Positions 56,048-64,000 of a DNA stretch of 64,000 bases are shown piece after piece. Position 1 is the first letter of the stretch; each line of letters starts with the position of its first letter. The notes beneath the pieces are model-generated. The model ran no database searches. It worked only from the letters and a program-made list of their open reading frames with translations, and was not told the DNA's origin. This DNA comes from Nemertoderma westbladi (Eukaryota; Xenacoelomorpha; Nemertodermatida; Nemertodermatidae). Made by a program: the position numbers and the translations under genes. The stretch spans positions 1 through 64,000 of the forward strand of contig JAUCBJ010006506.1 of the NCBI GenBank assembly GCA_032718475.1, given 5' to 3'.

Positions 56048-57943
56048 TCAAACAATAGTTCGCATTAACCTAAAAAATAAATAGGTACCAATGGATAGAG
56101 AGATCAAACAATAAATAGGTACCAATGGATAGAGAGAGGTCAAACAATAGTTCGCATTAACATAAAAAATAAATAGGTACCAATGGATAGAGAGATCAAA
56201 AAATAAATAGGTACCAATGGATAGAGAGGTCAAACAATAGTTCGCATTAACATAAAAAATAAATAGGTACCAATGGATAGAGAGAGGTCAAACAATAGTT
56301 CGTATTAACATAAAAAATAAATAGGTACCAATTGATAGAGAGAGGTCAAACAATAGTTCGTATTAACATAAAAAATAAATAGGTACCAATGGATAGAGAG
56401 AGGTCAAACAATAGTTCGTATTAACATAAAAAATAAATAGGTACCAATGGATAGAGAGAGGTCAAACAATAGTTCGCATTAACATAAAAAATAAATAGGT
56501 ACCAATGGATAGAGAGATCAAAAAATAAATAGGTACCAATGGATAGAGAGGTCAAACAATAGTTCGCATTAACATAAAAAATAAATAGGTACCAATGGAT
56601 AGAGAGAGGTCAAACAATAGTTCGCATTAACATAAAAAATAAATAGGTACCAATGGATAGAGAGATCAAAAAATAAATAGGTACCAATGGATAGAGAGAG
56701 GTCAAACAATAGTTCGCATTAACATAAAAAATAAATAGGTACCAATTGATAGAGAGAGGTCAAACAATAGTTCGTATTAACATAAAAAATAAATAGGTAC
56801 CAATTGATAGAGAGAGGTCAAACAATAGTTCGTATTAACATAAAAAATAAATAGGTACCAATGGATAGAGAGAGGTCAAACAATAGTTCGCATTAACATA
56901 AAAAATAAATAGGTACCAATGGATTGAGAGATCAAAAAATAAATAGGTACCAATGGATAGAGAGGTCAAACAATAGTTCGCATTAACATAAAAAATAAAT
57001 AGGTACCAATGGATAGAGAGAGGTCAAACAATAGTTCGCATTAACATAAAAAATAAATAGGTACCAATGGATAGAGAGATCAAAAAATAAATAGGTACCA
57101 ATGGATAGAGAGAGGTCAAACAATAGTTCGCATTAACATAAAAAATAAATAGGTACCAATTGATAGAGAGAGGTCAAACAATAGTTCGCATTAACCTAAA
57201 AAATAAATAGGTACCAATGGATAGAGAGAGGTCAAACAATAGTTCGCATTAACATAAAAAATAAATAGGTACCAATGGATAGAGAGATCAAAAAATAAAT
57301 AGGTACCAATGGATAGAGAGATCAAAAAATAAATAGGTACCAATGGATAGAGAGAGGTCAAACAATAGTTCGAATTAACATAAAAAATAAATAGGTACCA
57401 ATGGATAGAGAGAGGTCAAACAATAGTTCGCATTAACATAAAAAATAAATAGGTACCAATGGATAGAGAGAGGTCAAACAATAGTTCGCATTAACATAAA
57501 AAATAAATAGGTACCAATGGAAAGAGAGAGATCAAACAATAGTTCGAATTAACATAAAAAATAAATAGGTACCAATGGATAGAGAGAGGTCAAACAATAG
57601 TTCGCATTAACATAAAAAATAAATAGGTACCAATGGATAGAGAGAGATCAAACAATAGTTCGAATTAACATAAAAAATAAATAGGTACCAATGGATAGAG
57701 AGAGGTCAAACAATAGTTCGCATTAACATAAAAAATAAATAGGTACCAATGGATAGAGAGAGGTCAAACAATAGTTCGTATTAACATAAAAAATAAATAG
57801 GTACCAATGGATAGAGAGATCAAAAAATAAATAGGTACCAATGGATAGAGAGGTCAAACAATAGTTCGAATTAACATAAAAAATAAATAGGTACCAATGG
57901 ATAGAGAGATCAAACAATAAATAGGTACCAATGGATAGAGAGG
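56048..57943 (-). repeat. 1,896-bp higher-order repeat, copy 1 of a tandem duplication
   Basis: Three rare marks are found again exactly 1,896 bp downstream: GGATTGAGAG at 56,921/58,817, the first GTTCGAATT at 57,368/59,264, and CCAATGGAAAGAG near 57,515/59,411. The opening AGAGGTC unit at 56,048 corresponds to 57,944, so the copies abut. Units with CCAATTGATAG and 34-bp AAAAAATAAATA units give a further internal repetition. Confidence 0.85.
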
Positions 57944-59839
57944 TCAAACAATAGTTCGCATTAACCTAAAAAATAAATAGGTACCAATGGATAGAGAGAT
58001 CAAACAATAAATAGGTACCAATGGATAGAGAGAGGTCAAACAATAGTTCGCATTAACATAAAAAATAAATAGGTACCAATGGATAGAGAGATCAAAAAAT
58101 AAATAGGTACCAATGGATAGAGAGGTCAAACAATAGTTCGCATTAACATAAAAAATAAATAGGTACCAATGGATAGAGAGAGGTCAAACAATAGTTCGTA
58201 TTAACATAAAAAATAAATAGGTACCAATTGATAGAGAGAGGTCAAACAATAGTTCGTATTAACATAAAAAATAAATAGGTACCAATGGATAGAGAGAGGT
58301 CAAACAATAGTTCGTATTAACATAAAAAATAAATAGGTACCAATGGATAGAGAGAGGTCAAACAATAGTTCGCATTAACATAAAAAATAAATAGGTACCA
58401 ATGGATAGAGAGATCAAAAAATAAATAGGTACCAATGGATAGAGAGGTCAAACAATAGTTCGCATTAACATAAAAAATAAATAGGTACCAATGGATAGAG
58501 AGAGGTCAAACAATAGTTCGCATTAACATAAAAAATAAATAGGTACCAATGGATAGAGAGATCAAAAAATAAATAGGTACCAATGGATAGAGAGAGGTCA
58601 AACAATAGTTCGCATTAACATAAAAAATAAATAGGTACCAATTGATAGAGAGAGGTCAAACAATAGTTCGTATTAACATAAAAAATAAATAGGTACCAAT
58701 TGATAGAGAGAGGTCAAACAATAGTTCGTATTAACATAAAAAATAAATAGGTACCAATGGATAGAGAGAGGTCAAACAATAGTTCGCATTAACATAAAAA
58801 ATAAATAGGTACCAATGGATTGAGAGATCAAAAAATAAATAGGTACCAATGGATAGAGAGGTCAAACAATAGTTCGCATTAACATAAAAAATAAATAGGT
58901 ACCAATGGATAGAGAGAGGTCAAACAATAGTTCGCATTAACATAAAAAATAAATAGGTACCAATGGATAGAGAGATCAAAAAATAAATAGGTACCAATGG
59001 ATAGAGAGAGGTCAAACAATAGTTCGCATTAACATAAAAAATAAATAGGTACCAATTGATAGAGAGAGGTCAAACAATAGTTCGCATTAACCTAAAAAAT
59101 AAATAGGTACCAATGGATAGAGAGAGGTCAAACAATAGTTCGCATTAACATAAAAAATAAATAGGTACCAATGGATAGAGAGATCAAAAAATAAATAGGT
59201 ACCAATGGATAGAGAGATCAAAAAATAAATAGGTACCAATGGATAGAGAGAGGTCAAACAATAGTTCGAATTAACATAAAAAATAAATAGGTACCAATGG
59301 ATAGAGAGAGGTCAAACAATAGTTCGCATTAACATAAAAAATAAATAGGTACCAATGGATAGAGAGAGGTCAAACAATAGTTCGCATTAACATAAAAAAT
59401 AAATAGGTACCAATGGAAAGAGAGAGATCAAACAATAGTTCGAATTAACATAAAAAATAAATAGGTACCAATGGATAGAGAGAGGTCAAACAATAGTTCG
59501 CATTAACATAAAAAATAAATAGGTACCAATGGATAGAGAGAGATCAAACAATAGTTCGAATTAACATAAAAAATAAATAGGTACCAATGGATAGAGAGAG
59601 GTCAAACAATAGTTCGCATTAACATAAAAAATAAATAGGTACCAATGGATAGAGAGAGGTCAAACAATAGTTCGTATTAACATAAAAAATAAATAGGTAC
59701 CAATGGATAGAGAGATCAAAAAATAAATAGGTACCAATGGATAGAGAGGTCAAACAATAGTTCGAATTAACATAAAAAATAAATAGGTACCAATGGATAG
59801 AGAGAGGTCAAACAATAGTTCGCATTAACATAAAAAATA
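57944..59839 (-). repeat. 1,896-bp higher-order repeat, copy 2 of a tandem duplication
   Basis: It matches copy 1 in all three rare marks and in the order of 34-, 56- and 58-bp units, and looks nearly identical by eye, so the duplication is probably recent. The right border is given by displacement; after about 59.75 kb the order changes. Confidence 0.8.
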
Positions 59840-62800
59840 AATAGGTACCAATGGATAGAGAGAGGTCAAACAATAGTTCGTATTAACATAAAAAATAAAT
59901 AGGTACCAATGGATAGAGAGAGGTCAAACAATAGTTCGTATTAACATAAAAAATAAATAGGTACCAATGGATAGAGAGGTCAAACAATAGTTCGAATTAA
60001 CATAAAAAATAAATAGGTACCAATGGATAGAGAGAGGTCAAACAATAGTTCGTATTAACATAAAAAATAAATAGGTACCAATGGATAGAGAGAGGTCAAA
60101 CAATAGTTCGTATTAACATAAAAAATAAATAGGTACCAATGGATAGAGAGATCAAACAATAGTTCGCATTAACATAAAAAATAAATAGGTACCAATGGAT
60201 AGAGAGATCAAACAATAGTTCGTATTAACATAAAAAATAAATAGGTACCAATGGATAGAGAGAGGTCAAACAATAAATAGGTACCAATGGATAGAGAGGT
60301 CAAACAATAGTTCGTATTAACATAAAAAATAAATAGGTACCAATGGATAGAGAGATCAAACAATAGTTCGCATTAACATAAAAAATAAATAGGTACCAAT
60401 GGATAGAGAGAGGTCAAACAATAGTTCGAATTAACATAAAAAATAAATAGGTACCAATGGATAGAGAGATCAAAAAATAAATAGGTACCAATGGATAGAG
60501 AGATCAAAAAATAAATAGGTACCAATGGATAGAGAGAGGTCAAACAATAGTTCGCATTAACATAAAAAATAAATAGGTACCAATGGATAGAGAGAGGTCA
60601 AACAATAGTTCGTATTAACATAAAAAATAAATAGGTACCAATGGATAGAGAGAGGTCAAACAATAGTTCGTATTAACATAAAAAATAAATAGGTACCAAT
60701 GGATAGAGAGAGGTCAAACAATAGTTCGTATTAACATAAAAAATAAATAGGTACCAATGGATAGAGAGATCAAACAATAGTTCGCATTAACATAAAAAAT
60801 AAATAGGTACCAATGGATAGAGAGATCAAACAATAGTTCGTATTAACATAAAAAATAAATAGGTACCAATGGATAGAGAGAGGTCAAACAATAAATAGGT
60901 ACCAATGGATAGAGAGAGGTCAAACAATAGTTCGTATTAACCTAAAAAATAAATAGGTACCAATGGATAGAGAGATCAAACAATAGTTCGTATTAACATA
61001 AAAAATAAATAGGTACCAATGGATAGAGAGAGGTCAAACAATAAATAGGTACCAATGGATAGAGAGATCAAACAATAGTTCGTATTAACATAAAAAATAA
61101 ATAGGTACCAATGGATAGAGAGAGGTCAAACAATAAATAGGTACCAATGGATAGAGAGAGGTCAAACAATAGTTCGTATTAACATAAAAAATAAATAGGT
61201 ACCAATGGATAGAGAGATCAAACAATAGTTCGCATTAACATAAAAAATAAATAGGTACCAATGGATAGAGAGATCAAACAATAGTTCGTATTAACATAAA
61301 AAATAAATAGGTACCAATGGATAGAGAGAGGTCAAACAATAAATAGGTACCAATAGATAGAGAGGTCAAACAATAGTTCGAATTAACATAAAAAATAAAT
61401 AGGTACCAATGGATAGAGAGATCAAAAAATAAATAGGTACCAATGGATAGAGAGATCAAAAAATAAATAGGTACCAATGGATAGAGAGATCAAACAATAG
61501 TTCGTATTAACATAAAAAATAAATAGGTACCAATGGATAGAGAGAGGTCAAACAATAGTTCGTATTAACATAAAAAATAAATAGGTACCAATGGATAGAG
61601 AGAGGTCAAACAATAGTTCGTATTAACATAAAAAATAAATAGGTACCAATGGATAGAGAGAGGTCAAACAATAGTTCGTATTAACATAAAAAATAAATAG
61701 GTACCAATGGATAGAGAGAGGTCAAACAATAGTTCGTATTAACATAAAAAATAAATAGGTACCAATGGATAGAGAGAGGTCAAACAATAGTTCGTATTAA
61801 CATAAAAAATAAATAGGTACCAATGGATAGAGAGAGGTCAAACAATAGTTCGTATTAACATAAAAAATAAATAGGTACCAATGGATAGAGAGAGGTCAAA
61901 CAATAGTTCGTATTAACATAAAAAATAAATAGGTACCAATGGATAGAGAGAGGTCAAACAATAGTTCGAATTAACATAAAAAATAAATAGGTACCAATGG
62001 ATAGAGAGAGGTCAAACAATAGTTCGTATTAACATAAAAAATAAATAGGTACCAATGGATAGAGAGAGGTCAAACAATAGTTCGCATTAACATAAAAAAT
62101 AAATAGGTACCAATGGATAGAGAGAGGTCAAACAATAGTTCGTATTAACATAAAAAATAAATAGGTACCAATGGATAGAGAGAGGTCAAACAATAGTTCG
62201 TATTAACATAAAAAATAAATAGGTACCAATGGATAGAGAGAGGTCAAACAATAGTTCGAATTAACATAAAAAATAAATAGGTACCAATGGATAGAGAGAG
62301 GTCAAACAATAGTTCGAATTAACATAAAAAATAAATAGGTACCAATGGATAGAGAGATCAAAAAATAAATAGGTACCAATGGATAGAGAGATCAAAAAAT
62401 AAATAGGTACCAATGGATAGAGAGGTCAAACAATAGTTCGTATTAACATAAAAAATAAATAGGTACCAATGGATAGAGAGAGGTCAAACAATAGTTCGAA
62501 TTAACATAAAAAATAAATAGGTACCAATGGATAGAGAGATCAAAAAATAAATAGGTACCAATGGATAGAGAGATCAAAAAATAAATAGGTACCAATGGAT
62601 AGAGAGAGGTCAAACAATAGTTCGAATTAACATAAAAAATAAATAGGTACCAATGGATAGAGAGAGGTCAAACAATAGTTCGTATTAACATAAAAAATAA
62701 ATAGGTACCAATGGATAGAGAGAGGTCAAACAATAGTTCGTATTAACATAAAAAATAAATAGGTACCAATGGATAGAGAGATCAAACAATAGTTCGTATT

Positions 62801-64000
62801 AACATAAAAAATAAATAGGTACCAATGGATAGAGAGAGGTCAAACAATAGTTCGTATTAACATAAAAAATAAATAGGTACCAATGGATAGAGAGATCAAA
62901 CAATAGTTCGTATTAACATAAAAAATAAATAGGTACCAATGGATAGAGAGAGGTCAAACAATAGTTCGTATTAACATAAAAAATAAATAGGTACCAATGG
63001 ATAGAGAGATCAAAAAATAAATAGGTACCAATGGATAGAGAGATCAAACAATAGTTCGCATTAACATAAAAAATAAATAGGTACCAATGGATAGAGAGAG
63101 GTCAAACAATAGTTCGTATTAACATAAAAAAAAAATAGGTACCAATGGATAGAGAGATCAAACAATAGTTCGTATTAACATAAAAAATAAATAGGTACCA
63201 ATGGATAGAGAGAGGTCAAACAATAGTTCGTATTAACATAAAAAATAAATAGGTACCAATGGATAGAGAGGTCAAACAATAGTTCGCATTAACATAAAAA
63301 ATAAATAGGTACCAATGGATAGAGAGGTCAAACAATAGTTCGCATTAACATAAAAAATAAATAGGTACCAATGGATAGAGAGATCAAACAATAGTTCGTA
63401 TTAACATAAAAAATAAATAGGTACCAATGGATAGAGAGAGGTCAAACAATAGTTCGTATTAACATAAAAAATAAATAGGTACCAATGGATAGAGAGAGGT
63501 CAAACAATAGTTCGTATTAACATAAAAAATAAATAGGTACCAATGGATAGAGAGAGATCAAACAATAGTTCGCATTAACATAAAAAATAAATAGGTACCA
63601 ATGGATAGAGAGATCAAAAAATAAATAGGTACCAATGGATAGAGAGAGGTCAAACAATAGTTCGCATTAACATAAAAAATAAATAGGTACCAATGGATAG
63701 AGAGATCAAACAATAAATAGGTACCAATGGATAGAGAGAGGTCAAACAATAGTTCGCATTAACATAAAAAATAAATAGGTACCAATGGATAGAGAGATCA
63801 AAAAATAAATAGGTACCAATGGATAGAGAGATCAAAAAATAAATAGGTACCAATGGATAGAGAGGGGTCAAACAATAGTTCGTATTAACATAAAAAATAA
63901 ATAGGTACCAATGGATAGAGAGATCAAACAATAGTTCGAATTAACATAAAAAATAAATAGGTACCAATGGATAGAGAGGTCAAACAATAGTTCGCATTAA
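59840..64000 (-). repeat. Right-end array zone with TTCGAATT units and 36-bp units
   Basis: Units with TTCGAATT in place of TTCGTATT or TTCGCATT are confined to 57.3-63.95 kb. A 36-bp form, AGAGAGAGGTCAAACAATAAATA, appears at about 60,260, 60,885, 61,035, 61,125 and 61,335; it is the 22-bp deletion on an AGAGAGAGG background. Units with the intact minus-strand AG acceptor are almost absent (one seen near 60,941). The last unit is cut by the window edge. Confidence 0.75.

Larger units (their letters stand above)
1012..64000 (-). repeat. Giant intronic minisatellite array, 58-bp basic unit
   Basis: About 63 kb of head-to-tail monomers in one orientation without any unrelated insertion. The complete units are counted here from GGTACC, first at 1026; the last is cut by the window edge at 63,960. 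On the plus strand a full unit runs GGTACCAATGGATAGAGAGA, then GGTCAAACAATAG, then TTCG(T/C)ATTAAC, then (A/C)TAAAAAATAAATA. Length classes are 58 bp; 56 bp (one AG lost from the purine run, or AGAGATC); 36 bp and 34 bp (internal 22-bp deletions). The main single-base choices are T/C/A after TTCG, A/C after TTAAC, GGTACC/GGTAAC, and G/A in AGAGAGRTC. The total corresponds to roughly 1,100 units by division, not by an exact count. On the minus strand the unit contains the last bases of the intron and first 21 coding bases of the exon at 856-1011. The array continues past the right edge. Confidence 0.97.

Noticed and set aside
1026-64000. CRISPR array
   Set aside because: Whole units repeat with no unique spacers between them, the unit is 58 bp, and the context is eukaryotic.
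1026-64000. Centromeric or telomeric satellite
   Set aside because: Higher-order repeats would fit a centromere, but the array begins at the splice acceptor of a host exon and includes its coding bases. No telomere-type short G-rich repeat and no CENP-B-like box were seen. A centromeric role cannot be excluded without chromosome data.
1026-64000. Other genes, tRNAs or transposons hidden inside the array
   Set aside because: The array was read through to the right edge and only monomer variants were found; no stretch of unrelated sequence interrupts it.
1026-64000. Protein-coding tandem repeat (for example a long repetitive exon)
   Set aside because: Unit lengths of 58 and 56 are not multiples of three and a stop occurs in each full unit in the borrowed frame, so no long frame is kept on either strand.

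Overview
The window is eukaryotic, probably from an invertebrate animal. It has an AT-rich sequence, a non-LTR retrotransposon fragment, one spliced exon with clear splice signals, and then about 63 kb of a single short tandem repeat. Nothing in it looks prokaryotic: there are no operons and no rRNA or tRNA genes.

Left end (1-1011), all read on the minus strand. Positions 1-789 hold part of a LINE reverse transcriptase, open in one frame, running off the left edge and broken at its 5' side by a stop codon at 790-792. Positions 856-1011 hold one 156-nt exon that reads as the ...RLMRTIVWLLPIGIASL... segment of an SLC1-type (glutamate/neutral amino acid:cation symporter) transporter. It has a good donor (GTAAG, 851-855) and an acceptor (TTTTTAG, 1012-1018). 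The LINE fragment therefore lies in the intron downstream of this exon.

From 1012 to the right edge everything is one head-to-tail minisatellite with a 58-bp basic unit, on the order of 1,100 copies by length, all in one orientation. Length classes are 58, 56, 36 and 34 bp. In the sense of the transporter gene this array fills the 3' end of the upstream intron, so that intron is at least 63 kb long in this assembly.

The main observation is that the repeat unit is built from the intron/exon junction it abuts. Each monomer carries the last bases of the intron, the 3' splice site (intact as AG in some copies, changed to AT in most) and the first 21 coding bases of the exon, after which a G-to-A difference turns the exon's TGG codon into TGA. 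The gene thus appears to have hundreds of degenerate copies of its own acceptor stacked upstream of the real one.

Within the array, variant monomers mark higher-order structure: a direct 4.68/4.65-kb tandem duplication (33,765-43,092), a 1,896-bp tandem duplication (about 56,048-59,839), an 810-bp one (about 9.4-10.7 kb), a block copied about 12.97 kb away (19.2-22.0 kb to 32.2-35.0 kb), and a 290-bp five-monomer unit found in pairs at four places. No other gene is supported in the array; the open frames there are translated repeat.
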